A DNA stretch of 64,000 bases, from positions 1 through 64,000 of the forward strand of contig JAQXBF010000037.1 of assembly GCA_029252555.1 (NCBI GenBank), written 5' to 3'. The notes under the pieces were generated by a model that saw only the letters and a list, made by a program, of their open reading frames with translations, was not told the DNA's origin and did not search any database. The stretch is from Porticoccaceae bacterium. Lineage in GTDB: Bacteria; Pseudomonadota; Gammaproteobacteria; Pseudomonadales; Porticoccaceae. Below, piece after piece: positions 7,092 through 16,888 of the stretch. The position numbers and the translations under genes are program-made. How positions within the stretch are numbered: the first letter of the stretch is position 1; each line of letters begins with the position of its first letter.

Positions 7092-10085
7092 TTATCTAAT
7101 GCCTAATATCGAATCAAATAGTTTTGATGACATCTGAATGAGCTGGGCCGATGCCTGAAACGCCTGCTGGAAGCGAATTAAGTCGGCGGCCTCCTCGTCG
7201 AGGTTCACTCCCGACACCTGATCTTTAGTCTCTACCGCCTGGTCGTAGACCACCTGAAGGGCGTCTTGAGAGACTTTACTGAGGGTGGCCTTGCTACCCA
7301 CCTCGCTGACAATGTCGATATAGCCGTCACCGATGGACTGGCCATCGGACAGCACAGGCTTGGTTTGCAGCCCGGCAATCAATAACATATTGCCGTTATC
7401 ACCCACACCACCTGCGTTGCCGTCGATAATGAACTTATCGCCACCCTGTGGGGCGCTATCAAAAGACAGGGTTAGGCCGTTGTAGCGAATGGTGCTATTA
7501 ACAGCATATTCCCGCGTGGCAACCACTGTGTTAGTCGCTGTATCGGTAATGTTGTACTGGTTATCTGAATTGAACGTGACACTAAACGGTGACTCGGTTT
7601 TCTGCTCTGCCGCTGTTGCGGTCTGAGTAAATCCTGCGGCGACTTTGGCGTTGCCAGTTCCTGTCACAAATACGGCCAAGTCTTCACTGGCTGCATCACT
7701 CATATAGATTCCGGTACGCAAGCCCATGGTGGCCAAATCGGTCGGCATGCCAGTCGCGCCAAACGTAAACTCCACCTTGTCACTACTGGTCATCTCCAGT
7801 GTCCCGCTGTATGCCTGGTTAGCCTTGCCAAGAGCATTAGTTGTCGACGTATTGTCTGGGTTGGCCAGGGTAATATTGTTGCCCTCGAAGCCAGGTGCGT
7901 TAGTTACTACCAATCCACCATCACGATCAACATAGGCCTCAACCTTGGTCGTTGCTGTTTGTGCGTTAATCGCTGCAGCGAGGGCGTCTATGCTCGCGGG
8001 CGGAGTGCCGCCACCAATCAATGTGCCATTGACTCTGAGCTGCTGCTGAAGGTTGATCTGTGATTTCGGCGCTTCTATTAACGTCTTGGCTGTTGCGGTA
8101 ACGCCGGTGGAGGCTGTGGCTCCATTAACCCATGCGGCCATGGTAGCAGCGGAGCTAGTTACGCCTGCGCCCAAGGTCATGGCACCCATCGAGTAACCGT
8201 TTAGGACCAATGCATCGGCGGCAATAATATCGGTGGTAGCGCCTGTGCCATTAGTTTGCGATCTCACCGCCGCAGAATTTGTCTGGGCATCGATGGCCAC
8301 AGTCTGCTGCACAACCTTGCCATTGGCGTCAGTCACCCAGTTCTGGGTAGTGGAGCTGCGCGCGAGATGGCCGTAGGTCATATCTAAATCACGATAGGTG
8401 TCTGTGGTATTTAAGTAGCTCGCACTGTAACTGCTGATTTGATTAAACCCGGGGTCGGTCGACAATAGAGCGTTCTGTTCGTCGGCGGTTAGGCCTTGGC
8501 CTAGAACATGCACGCCCTCTTTGGTCATTACCTGGAAACGCAGGTCGCTACCCTCTGGCACTTCCATCATGAGAGACACATTATCTGTGCCCTTAGGAAT
8601 CACAAATGCAGGTTTAAAATTACTGGCTGTCACTGCCGTCGCAATAACCGCACTGGCATTATTTCCAAGGCTGGTAATTGAGGTGCCAAAAGAAAAGTCT
8701 GCACTGAGGCTGATGTCTGAGTAGTCGATACTGGCTTTTGACAACCCAATATTTGACTCGCTAGATACCGCACGCAAACGTTCTGCTGCCGCAATCGCCA
8801 TTGGATCTGTTGGCAAAAATCTAAACCCTGCCGCGGGGCGCGTGGAGGGTTCAACATAAATAGTATCCCCGTCCATTGCCTTGCCGGTAGTAGAAATTTG
8901 TAGGCCGGAATAGGTAAATTTTTTGGCATCGGCGGGCGAAAAGGTCACTTGGTTGGTGCCCTGATCTTCTATACGCCAAACCTTATCAGCAGCAGACCAA
9001 GTCATTTTAAACGGTGCCATTTTCAAAGCGTCAGAATCTGTTACGGCCAGAGAGGCTTTAATGGTACTGGTCACTGCCGGAGAGCTAACGTCAAAGATTG
9101 GGTCAATTTTAAACAGATCTTTACCACGCTCACCTCGTGCATCAAGGCCGGAGGTGTGGATGGTATTCATCTCTTTGGCAACTGCCTGAGCCAGCTTGTC
9201 AAAGCCATCCATGGCCGGGGCCAACACCTGGCTGCGCAATTGGATAAGTCCACCCAGGGTGCCGCCGGTGGCTGAGCTCACCGCAATGCTTTCGCCATTG
9301 GGGTCAGCAATAATATCAATACGCCCTGGCTCATTGGCATGAAATTTACTACCAAAGGCTGTCGCCAAGGTTCCAGATACTGCCACGGATCCAACGTTGC
9401 TGCCAAGCCTAACATCAACAGCGCCACTGGGAAATTCGCGAACATTAATTTTTGTAATCTGCGCCAAATCCCGAAGCAACGAGTCGCGCTGATCTAGAAG
9501 TGCAGCTGGCTGCATATCTGCAGACATGGCTTTATTCAGCTGGCCATTTACCGCAGCCAACTGCTGTGAAATGTTATTCAGGGTAGAAACCTGCATCTCA
9601 ATCTTGGTCTGAGTCTCTGCCTCGATATCACCTAGCTGGCCAGAGAGCTCTCTGAAGCGGGAGGCTAATGCTTCGCCATCGCGCAGGAAAATATTGCGCA
9701 GGGAGATAGAGGCTGGGTCTGTACTCAGCCTGTTGGCGGAGCCAAAAAACTGATCAAGTGCTCCAGACAGGCTAGAGGTCTCTGCACCCATGATGTCGAC
9801 AATGCGATTTGAATATTCGATCATTGGCTTTTGGCCCGCCAGCTCACTGCCGCTATTGCGCAGTGTGCTTTCGGCAAATTCGTCATAGGCGCGGGTAATA
9901 TTTTCCAGCCTTGCTCCGGTGCCAATATAGACAGTACCCTGGCGGCTAGGCACACTCTCAGTGCTGCTAGAAACCTGACGGGTATAGCCATCTGTATTCA
10001 GGTTGGCAATATTATTACTGACGGTAGACAGCGAGGCTCTGTAAAGCTGTGTTGCGCTAGCGCCAATGGATAGAATATCACTCAT
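7092..10085 (-). CDS. flgK: Hook-filament junction protein FlgK (HAP1)
   Basis: First hook-associated protein. The N-terminal rod motif (SNNIANLNTDGYTRQ) and the C-terminal LIRFQQAFQASAQLI helix are classic for FlgK. At 997 residues it is nearly twice the 547 of E. coli FlgK. The additional material lies between about 320 and 930 and includes two flagellin-IN-like units near 620-740 (the second with VNGTLIGGG and a following DALAAAINA helix). The start overlaps the end of flgJ by 8 bases. Confidence 0.95.
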   Translation of the reverse strand: MSDILSIGASATQLYRASLSTVSNNIANLNTDGYTRQVSSSTESVPSRQGTVYIGTGARLENITRAYDEFAESTLRNSGSELAGQKPMIEYSNRIVDIMGAETSSLSGALDQFFGSANRLSTDPASISLRNIFLRDGEALASRFRELSGQLGDIEAETQTKIEMQVSTLNNISQQLAAVNGQLNKAMSADMQPAALLDQRDSLLRDLAQITKINVREFPSGAVDVRLGSNVGSVAVSGTLATAFGSKFHANEPGRIDIIADPNGESIAVSSATGGTLGGLIQLRSQVLAPAMDGFDKLAQAVAKEMNTIHTSGLDARGERGKDLFKIDPIFDVSSPAVTSTIKASLAVTDSDALKMAPFKMTWSAADKVWRIEDQGTNQVTFSPADAKKFTYSGLQISTTGKAMDGDTIYVEPSTRPAAGFRFLPTDPMAIAAAERLRAVSSESNIGLSKASIDYSDISLSADFSFGTSITSLGNNASAVIATAVTASNFKPAFVIPKGTDNVSLMMEVPEGSDLRFQVMTKEGVHVLGQGLTADEQNALLSTDPGFNQISSYSASYLNTTDTYRDLDMTYGHLARSSTTQNWVTDANGKVVQQTVAIDAQTNSAAVRSQTNGTGATTDIIAADALVLNGYSMGAMTLGAGVTSSAATMAAWVNGATASTGVTATAKTLIEAPKSQINLQQQLRVNGTLIGGGTPPASIDALAAAINAQTATTKVEAYVDRDGGLVVTNAPGFEGNNITLANPDNTSTTNALGKANQAYSGTLEMTSSDKVEFTFGATGMPTDLATMGLRTGIYMSDAASEDLAVFVTGTGNAKVAAGFTQTATAAEQKTESPFSVTFNSDNQYNITDTATNTVVATREYAVNSTIRYNGLTLSFDSAPQGGDKFIIDGNAGGVGDNGNMLLIAGLQTKPVLSDGQSIGDGYIDIVSEVGSKATLSKVSQDALQVVYDQAVETKDQVSGVNLDEEAADLIRFQQAFQASAQLIQMSSKLFDSILGIR

Positions 10086-10521
10086 AAGTTTGTCCTTTTA
10101 TTCCCCTGACAACTGTGCCGGGAAGGGGCATGGAAACAGCAGACTTATCTGTCGGCATTGGCCGTGCTGTATCCCTTGTCTGGTTGTAAGCTTGCATGGC
10201 TTTTTCTGCATTGGCCTTGCCAGTTACCTGGTGGGCCAACCAATCTCCCAAGCCAAAAACACCTTTTTGCGACATTACCTGAGACAGCTCCTCGTGATAC
10301 ATCTGCTCAAAGGTGTCGACACTAGAGGAGCCCATTAAGTCACTTTTTAACGGTACGTTAGCTTCGCGCATCGACTTGAAAACCATCTGTACAAACATGG
10401 CCTCAAACTGGCGTCCAACTTCTTGGGCCGCCTCTTCTTGATTGTCTTTGGCGCGGGCTTTTAGATCGCCCAAGCCTGCAAAATCAAGATAACTCTTTGC
10501 TGACAAGCTAATATTTTCCAT
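10078..10521 (-). CDS. flgJ: Rod-binding protein FlgJ, single-domain form
   Basis: Only the rod-binding (Rod-binding PF10135-like) domain is present: QFEAMFVQMVFKSMREAN and the MYHEELSQ helix. The protein is 147 residues against about 313 in E. coli, and the C-terminal muramidase domain needed to open peptidoglycan for the rod is absent. The reading frame ends naturally and is not interrupted, so this is a genuine short form as known in several other bacteria. It abuts flgI without a gap and overlaps flgK. A separate murein hydrolase must do the cutting; none is obvious in this window. Confidence 0.88.
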   Translation of the reverse strand: MENISLSAKSYLDFAGLGDLKARAKDNQEEAAQEVGRQFEAMFVQMVFKSMREANVPLKSDLMGSSSVDTFEQMYHEELSQVMSQKGVFGLGDWLAHQVTGKANAEKAMQAYNQTRDTARPMPTDKSAVSMPLPGTVVRGIKGQTYE

Positions 10522-11688
10522 TTAGATCACCACTAACTCGGCGCGAAGGCTGCCGGAGGTTTTTAATGCCTCCAGAATGGCAATCAGCGCAGAGGGAGAA
10601 GCGCCAACCTGATTAACCGCGTCAACAATTTGACGCAGGTCCACACCAGGCTGGAACAAAAACATTTTATTATTTGGCTCAGACACCTCTATATCAGCGT
10701 TTTGAATTCCCACTGTCTCACCATCACTCAATGGGTTGGGCTGACTAACTTCATTGGTAGCGGAGATGCTCACAGAAATAGTGCCATGGGTAACGGCCAC
10801 AGCGGTGACCTTAACGTTTCGGTTAATAACCGCAGTGCCTGTTCTTGAATTTATCACAACGCGGGCCGGTGGCTCGCCTGGCGTCACCTCAAGATTCTCA
10901 ATCATACTTAAGAAGGTAACTCGCTGTGAGGAATCCATAGGTGCTTGAACCGCAATAGACACTGCATCAATTGCATGGGCAACGCCGGGGCCAAACGCCA
11001 AATTAATAGCCTCAGTCACAGCATTTGATGTTGAGAAATCTACTTCGCGGATGTTCAGCACAATATGGTCGGAGTCTTCGAATGGTGTTTTAACCATGCG
11101 CTCAACCGTTGCGCCATTGGGAATGCGGCCAGAGGTTGGTACGCCAATCTGAATGCTGCTGCCTGCCGCGTCGGCTGTGATACCAGTTACCGTAAGCGGG
11201 CCCTGTGCCAAAGCATAGGTCTCACCGTCGACACCTTTTAATTGAGTCATTACCAGAGTGCCACCCCGCAGAGACTCTGCTACGCCTATAGCGGATACAT
11301 TAATATCTACCCGCTGACCTGGCTTGGCAAAAGGAGGTAGCTCCGCAGTGATCATGACCGCAGCGACATTCTCAACTTTTAATTCTTTCTTGGCGTTCTG
11401 TGCCGCAAGTGATGCCATCTGGTCACCCAGATCATAGTCACTCACAGGGCCGTCAACACTGACACCCAAGCCAGACAGCATGGTCTTTAATGCCTGAGCG
11501 GTTAAGGGTAAATCTTTACCGTCACCTGACCCCTGCAAACCAACCACCAGGCCAAAGCCGACTAACTTATTTGTGCGCACGCCCGCCACATCGGTAAGGT
11601 CTTTGATGCGATCGGCTCCGGCCACTGGTGCTGTTACGAGACCGGTGAAAATAATTAGCGCAAGAATAATTCTTTTTAAACTCAACAT
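10522..11688 (-). CDS. flgI: Flagellar P-ring protein FlgI
   Basis: Periplasmic P-ring subunit around the rod. There is a signal peptide (about 1-25, hydrophobic then APVAGA) followed by the hallmark RIKDLTDVAGVRTNKLVGFGLV with GLQGSGDGKD. The length of 388 is slightly over the E. coli value (365). It ends in the conserved LKTSGSLRAELVVI. Gene order flgH-flgI-flgJ is canonical. It needs FlgA, encoded at 18669-19733, for assembly. Confidence 0.97.
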   Translation of the reverse strand: MLSLKRIILALIIFTGLVTAPVAGADRIKDLTDVAGVRTNKLVGFGLVVGLQGSGDGKDLPLTAQALKTMLSGLGVSVDGPVSDYDLGDQMASLAAQNAKKELKVENVAAVMITAELPPFAKPGQRVDINVSAIGVAESLRGGTLVMTQLKGVDGETYALAQGPLTVTGITADAAGSSIQIGVPTSGRIPNGATVERMVKTPFEDSDHIVLNIREVDFSTSNAVTEAINLAFGPGVAHAIDAVSIAVQAPMDSSQRVTFLSMIENLEVTPGEPPARVVINSRTGTAVINRNVKVTAVAVTHGTISVSISATNEVSQPNPLSDGETVGIQNADIEVSEPNNKMFLFQPGVDLRQIVDAVNQVGASPSALIAILEALKTSGSLRAELVVI

Positions 11689-11709
11689 AATTTTATCTCT
11701 TAAGTCTGC

Positions 11710-12402
11710 TTAGAACGGCCAAAATTTATAAAGTAATTTGTTGCCCCAAGACGGCGTCGTTGCATTAGCGAGATCGCCAGTGCCCTGGTAGGAAATCTGT
11801 GCATGAGCAACTCTTGTAGATAGCACTGTATTGTCGGGCTGAATATCTGCCGGGCGTATAATGCCCTTCACCCGAATAAATTCACTGCCCTCGGTCAGGG
11901 CTAATTGCTTCTCACCAATAATCACCAGATTTCCATTGGCCAAAACTTCAATGACCATGGCCGAAATGGACCCCGTTAGAGAAGCAGCCTGTCCGGCAGT
12001 GCCAGCACCATCACTAGTAATTACTGAACCAGAGGTTCTAGCACCATCAAAAAAACCAGAACCAAAACCCAGTTTGGCTACGATGGAATCTTTTTGCTTA
12101 AGACCAATCGCATCATTGGTCGACTCGCGGCTGGTGGATACACCAGAGGTTCGCGATGCCTGAGTAGTCTCATTGAGCAGTACGGTGATTAAATCGCCCA
12201 CCTGAATTTCTGCCGCCTGATAGCTGCGCAGGTCACCAAACAGATCGCGGCCATTCGTGAAAATTGAACCGGTTGGCTGCGTTGATTTTTTGGCCGGTAT
12301 GGGTTGAATAGGCGAAAATTCTGCGGTTGGCATCATTCTCGGATTGGCGGCACAGGCCGACAATAAACTACCCAAAATACAAGCTATTATTAAACGATTC
12401 AT
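11710..12402 (-). CDS. flgH: Flagellar L-ring lipoprotein FlgH
   Basis: Outer-membrane L-ring subunit. A lipoprotein signal with lipobox LLSACA places the modified Cys at about residue 18. FlgH motifs follow: GSIFTNGRDLFGDLR, QVGDLITVLLNETTQA, NGNLVIIGEKQ and the C-terminal ANATTPSWGNKLLYKFWPF. The length of 230 is normal. It lies 15 bases after flgG and 21 before flgI. Confidence 0.97.
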   Translation of the reverse strand: MNRLIIACILGSLLSACAANPRMMPTAEFSPIQPIPAKKSTQPTGSIFTNGRDLFGDLRSYQAAEIQVGDLITVLLNETTQASRTSGVSTSRESTNDAIGLKQKDSIVAKLGFGSGFFDGARTSGSVITSDGAGTAGQAASLTGSISAMVIEVLANGNLVIIGEKQLALTEGSEFIRVKGIIRPADIQPDNTVLSTRVAHAQISYQGTGDLANATTPSWGNKLLYKFWPF

Positions 12403-12417
12403 GTTTAGTCATCCGCT

Positions 12418-13203
12418 TTAAAGATTATTGTTGAGGAAGCGCAACATGCCATCTGCCGCAGCGATTGCTTTTGAATTCACTTCATAGGCGCGCTGAGTTT
12501 CAATCATGTTGACCATTTCCTCTACGACATTAACGTTTGAGGCCTCAAGGGTTCCCTGCATCAACATGCCCGCGCCGTCTTCGCCAGGAATACTGATAAT
12601 TGGGTCGCCACTGGCTTCTGTTGCGCGCATCAAATTGCGACCCATGGCTTGCAATCCAGAGTTATTGACGAAGCGAGTTAACTGAATCTGGCCTACCTGA
12701 GCAGCGCCACCGCCATTGGCAAGTTCCGCCGTCACAGTGCCATCACGGCCAATGGTAATGCTGGCTGTGTTCTGAGGAATATTGATCGCCGGGATAAGAC
12801 CTTCACCACCAGCGGTAACTAGCTGGCCCTCAGCAGAGAGCTTAAAGGAGCCATCTCTGGTATAGGCAATCGTGCCATCGGCTTGCTGAATCGACAGGTA
12901 ACCGTCACCGGTCACTGCCACATCAAGTGCATTTTCGGTAGTGATCATATTGCCCTGAATGTGTAGCTTTTCAGTGGCCATGACTCTGGTGCCTGTGCCC
13001 AGTAGCAAACCGGTTGGGGTCTGGGAATTCGCGTCTGTCTGCCCGCCTGCAGGAACAATATTTTGATAGAGCAAATCTTCAAACACCGCTCGGTCTTTTT
13101 TAAAACCAGTAGTGTTGACGTTTGCCAAGTTGTTCGAAATCACCTGCATGCGTGTCTGCTGTGCGGTGAGTCCAGTTTTTGCAATCCACAATGATGCGTC
13201 CAT
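12418..13203 (-). CDS. flgG: Distal rod protein FlgG
   Basis: Distal rod subunit of 261 residues, standard length. The N-terminal helix contains ISNNLANVNTTGFKKDRA. The FlgG-specific GTGTRV stretch follows, and the C-terminal domain has NVNVVEEMVNMIETQRAYE ending at MLRFLNNNL. It belongs to the flgB-fliD series, with 46 bases between flgF and flgG. Confidence 0.97.
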   Translation of the reverse strand: MDASLWIAKTGLTAQQTRMQVISNNLANVNTTGFKKDRAVFEDLLYQNIVPAGGQTDANSQTPTGLLLGTGTRVMATEKLHIQGNMITTENALDVAVTGDGYLSIQQADGTIAYTRDGSFKLSAEGQLVTAGGEGLIPAINIPQNTASITIGRDGTVTAELANGGGAAQVGQIQLTRFVNNSGLQAMGRNLMRATEASGDPIISIPGEDGAGMLMQGTLEASNVNVVEEMVNMIETQRAYEVNSKAIAAADGMLRFLNNNL

Positions 13204-13249
13204 TGTTAGTATCCTTTGTTAGTGAGTCTGACGCCTAAATCAAAATGAC

Positions 13250-14011
13250 TTAGGGCAGTCTCATCATGGTTGAACCTGATTCATCGACTGACTTAATCTC
13301 AGCCATCATTTTTGTATGGGCTTCAAATGAACGACTAAAGTCCATCATTTGCACCATCGCCTGAATGGGGTTGGCATTACTGCCTTCGAGCTGACCGCTG
13401 CGCACCGAGACCGGGATGGGCCCAGTAACAAAATCGGCACCACGTAAGTTCTCATCTAAGGGCTCAAACAGGCCATCGGGGCGCCGGGTTAATGGGGTAT
13501 CACTGGCATCGCGCAATAGCAGCTGACCCAGAGCTTCAGGCTCGGCACCTGGATCATTGGGCAACTTACCAAACACAGTGCCATCGGCACTGATGGTTAC
13601 TAGCTGGCCCTGGGGAACATTGATTGGGCCCTGCTCACCAAGAATAAGATGGCCCGCAGCATTCTCAATCAGGCCCGTTGGCGAGACACGAAGATCACCA
13701 CGACGGGTAAATCCAATCTCACCATTTTGTGCCTGCACACCAAGAACGGTTTTGTCATTCATCACCACGTCCATGGCGTTACCGGTTGTGATTACCGCAC
13801 CCGGCTTAAGCTTGATTATGTCTTGCAAACCATGGGCAGAGGTGTAGCGGCTCTCATTGCCCGGTCCTTCAAGCTTGACTGCCTGAGATGCCAGAGAATA
13901 GCTTTCTTTAAAACCCGTAGTGGCTACGTTGGCCAGATTATTACTAATCTGTGCCCTGATCGTAGACTGGCTATTCATTGCACCTAATGAGGTAAACGCT
14001 AATCTGTCCAT
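13250..14011 (-). CDS. flgF: Proximal rod protein FlgF
   Basis: Rod protein of 253 residues with the rod/hook N-terminal signature ISNNLANVATTGFKE, a central beta domain, and the C-terminal NPIQAMVQMMDFSRSFE helix typical of FlgF. Length is normal. It lies 20 bases downstream of flgE. It is distinguished from FlgG by the shorter C-terminus and by gene position. Confidence 0.95.
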   Translation of the reverse strand: MDRLAFTSLGAMNSQSTIRAQISNNLANVATTGFKESYSLASQAVKLEGPGNESRYTSAHGLQDIIKLKPGAVITTGNAMDVVMNDKTVLGVQAQNGEIGFTRRGDLRVSPTGLIENAAGHLILGEQGPINVPQGQLVTISADGTVFGKLPNDPGAEPEALGQLLLRDASDTPLTRRPDGLFEPLDENLRGADFVTGPIPVSVRSGQLEGSNANPIQAMVQMMDFSRSFEAHTKMMAEIKSVDESGSTMMRLP

Positions 14012-14031
14012 TTTAAAATCCTGTTACCGCG

Positions 14032-16860
14032 TTAGCCGCGGATATTAATAATTGTTTGGGTTAGCGAAGAATTTGTTTCAATCGCTTTGGCATTGGCTTG
14101 GAAGTTTCGCTGGGCACTGATCAGGGCTATAAGCTCTGATGTCAGGTCCACATTGGAACCCTCTTTGGCTCCAGCGCGAATACCGCCATAACCTGCGCTT
14201 CCCGCTTCATCCATCAATGCCACACCAGAACCTGAGGTCGCGGTGTAATTGGTATCACCAATCTGTCTCAAGCCTTCTGGCGTTGTAAAATTAGCTAGGG
14301 CTATTTTGCCCAAGGAAATTTGTGAGCCATTGGAATAGCTGGCGACCACCAGGCCGTCATTGCTGACATTTATATCAACCAGATCACCTTCGGGTGCGCC
14401 ATTCTGAGACTGTGTTTTGATTGCAAAGGGCGAGCTGTACTGAGTAGTGCCCTTGAAGCTGAGACTGACATCACCACCGATAATATCTGCACTGTCTAAA
14501 GCGGTGCCGCCTACTGGAGAGATTAATGTACCGCTGGTATCAAAAGTAAGCTCTCCTTTGTCGAGAAAAATAGGTGTCCAGTAAGGGACATCGGTGGCAG
14601 TAAAACCTGCGGCAGCCTGAGTTTCTGTCCAGTTGCCGTCGGCGCCCTGAGTAACATAAAAGTCTCCAGCAGCATTGCTGTCGGCAACCAGATTAATGTA
14701 GGTGGACGACTTACCAAAGGCTGCCTCTAAACCATCTAGGCCCCAGTCGGCATGGCCGGCAATTTGGACAAATGATTTATCGGTTGTCGTTGCTCCAGTA
14801 ATTACCAGACCACCTGTGTCCTGATCATAGGAAACACTAACGCCAGACACTGAGCGACCGGCAGAATCTGCCAGCAAGTTAATTTGAGTTTCCATCTGCT
14901 CGGTGAAATTGGCGATCGAATACTCTCCGGCTGGTATAGTAACTTGCTTGGAGATACCGTCGATAATCACACTCATATTCTGGTTGGCACTGGTCACGGT
15001 GAAAGATGTTTTGGGATCAATGACCATTTGCTTGCCAACCAGTTCTGCAGGCATTCCCGCCTGACCGCGCACGGCAGGTACATTGCTGATCTGAGAAGTT
15101 TCCGCAGCCACTTGATCACCCGCAGCGGGGACACCCAGTAAGGATTGACCCAGAGCTGAAGGTGATCCAATAGCTAAACTTGACGTGTCCCCAGTGGAGC
15201 CGGAGGACAGTAAAAATTCACCATTTAGGTAAGTAACAGTTATGCCATAACGCTGGTTATTGGCGGTGGTGATTACTGTTCCATTAGGCACTACAGCCCC
15301 CAGAAGCGTATCAGAGCCATCACCATCAATAGCGGTCAATAAAGTGCCTTTAGAAGTGGCCGTTTGCGCAGCTACACCAAACACATCATTGTTCGCTGTG
15401 CCCGCTGCACCGGAACTTAAATAAAGTGAGTCTGTGGTACTTCCAGTTTGTTTAAAGCGGAAGCCCTGGCTCGCTGGGTCGTAGCTAACCTCTAAGTCAG
15501 AGAAGTCATTGGCTGTGCCAGCGGTAGCCTTAAGAGCCTGAGTCATGGCATAGGCCAATGGCTCTGGGGCAGTGATCCCAGTGTTGTTAGCGTTATAGGT
15601 ATTGAGTAGCGTGGACATATTGAGGTTTGTGGCTGTCTCATCGCCTGCATCAGTAACCCGGGTGATGGTTAACGGCTGGGTAGCCGCTGCACTAAAATCG
15701 AAATTTTTGCCATCACCAAGGCGCTCATTGATGACATTGGTTAGTGCAAATGCAATCTCGGTTCCAGACATGGCTTTGGTGGAACCTGCTAGGTGCTCAA
15801 GACCAATTGAAACTGCAGGGGAGTCATCAATACTCAGTGTAAACATGTCTGACAATGCTGCGCGAGACATACCCGCCCCAGAAAAGTCGACACCAGCGCT
15901 GCCATTCGCTCGGTTAAGATCATCTGCAGTGGCTGTGCCAGCGGCCACGCCAAAGTTAATGCTGGCCGCTTTGGAATCTGTTGGGTTGGCCAGATCGTCG
16001 TAGGAATACTTTTTGTATTTTGCACCTGCGGCAATCATATATTCTTGTGGGTTAGTGCTGGTCGCCTGCAAAGTATTAAGTTCAGAGCGAGATTTTACTT
16101 CACCATATTTGTTGACGAAGTATTCATCACCAGCGCTATCTGAGGCTTGGATAAGTTGGGAGTCCACCAGCTGATTATCGATATAGACATGGCTCTGCCA
16201 TTTATTTAACGGATTGGCTGCGGTTGCAGAAGCCGTTTTAACATAATAAACCGTTGCTAGATGGCTGGTGCCCGAAGCGCCGTAAACGGTAATAGAGCTA
16301 CTTTTGTTGTAGGTAGTCGCATCCGCTGGATCAAATGTTTTGCTAATCACGGCGGCATCTGAAGGCAAATTTAATCCCAGATCAACCTCGGTTGTGGGTA
16401 TAAATTCTGCAATAGTTTGGCGCGGAATGGTCAGGGCGGTCCCAGGCTTGCTAAAGTCAATCTTGTTGGTGGAGTCGACCTCATAGGCCACTAGACTTTG
16501 GCCAGCACTGTCTACAACGTTGCTATTCTGGTCCAGCATAAAGGTGCCATTGCGAGTAAACACTTCACTGCCGTCTTGGGCGAGTAATGGGAAAAACCCG
16601 TCCCCAGTAATTGCCAGATCTAAGCTGTTAGCAGAGAACTCAATGCTACCTTGGCTAAATTCTTGAGTGACGTCTTTTAGTGCTACACCCAGGCCAACAA
16701 CACTGGTGGCAATTTGGATAGGTGAAGAGGCAAAGATATCGCCAAAATCTGCATCCGAGCGTTTAAAGCTGGTAGTCCCAGAGTTGGCAATATTATTAGC
16801 CGTCACAGACAATTCTTTTGACGCTGCGTTCAAGCCAGTAAGTGAGGTATAAAATGACAT
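14032..16860 (-). CDS. flgE: Flagellar hook protein FlgE, oversized
   Basis: Hook subunit. The N-terminus has TANNIANSGTTSFKRSD and the FGDIFASS segment; the C-terminus has NVDLTSELIALISAQRNFQ and ends in IINIRG. At 942 residues it is over twice E. coli FlgE (402). The ends are conserved and the extra 500 or so residues fall in the surface-exposed middle (about 190-760), acidic and rich in Thr, Ser and Ala. A FlgE-type FLDKGELTFDTSGTL motif is retained near 765. Export length is controlled by FliK; there are two FliK-like genes here. Confidence 0.96.
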   Translation of the reverse strand: MSFYTSLTGLNAASKELSVTANNIANSGTTSFKRSDADFGDIFASSPIQIATSVVGLGVALKDVTQEFSQGSIEFSANSLDLAITGDGFFPLLAQDGSEVFTRNGTFMLDQNSNVVDSAGQSLVAYEVDSTNKIDFSKPGTALTIPRQTIAEFIPTTEVDLGLNLPSDAAVISKTFDPADATTYNKSSSITVYGASGTSHLATVYYVKTASATAANPLNKWQSHVYIDNQLVDSQLIQASDSAGDEYFVNKYGEVKSRSELNTLQATSTNPQEYMIAAGAKYKKYSYDDLANPTDSKAASINFGVAAGTATADDLNRANGSAGVDFSGAGMSRAALSDMFTLSIDDSPAVSIGLEHLAGSTKAMSGTEIAFALTNVINERLGDGKNFDFSAAATQPLTITRVTDAGDETATNLNMSTLLNTYNANNTGITAPEPLAYAMTQALKATAGTANDFSDLEVSYDPASQGFRFKQTGSTTDSLYLSSGAAGTANNDVFGVAAQTATSKGTLLTAIDGDGSDTLLGAVVPNGTVITTANNQRYGITVTYLNGEFLLSSGSTGDTSSLAIGSPSALGQSLLGVPAAGDQVAAETSQISNVPAVRGQAGMPAELVGKQMVIDPKTSFTVTSANQNMSVIIDGISKQVTIPAGEYSIANFTEQMETQINLLADSAGRSVSGVSVSYDQDTGGLVITGATTTDKSFVQIAGHADWGLDGLEAAFGKSSTYINLVADSNAAGDFYVTQGADGNWTETQAAAGFTATDVPYWTPIFLDKGELTFDTSGTLISPVGGTALDSADIIGGDVSLSFKGTTQYSSPFAIKTQSQNGAPEGDLVDINVSNDGLVVASYSNGSQISLGKIALANFTTPEGLRQIGDTNYTATSGSGVALMDEAGSAGYGGIRAGAKEGSNVDLTSELIALISAQRNFQANAKAIETNSSLTQTIINIRG

Positions 16861-16888
16861 TTGTTATAGATTCCTTTTTTGGTTGGCT

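Noticed and set aside
8949-9275. Plus-strand ORF inside flgK
   Set aside because: Antisense shadow of a conserved flgK frame.
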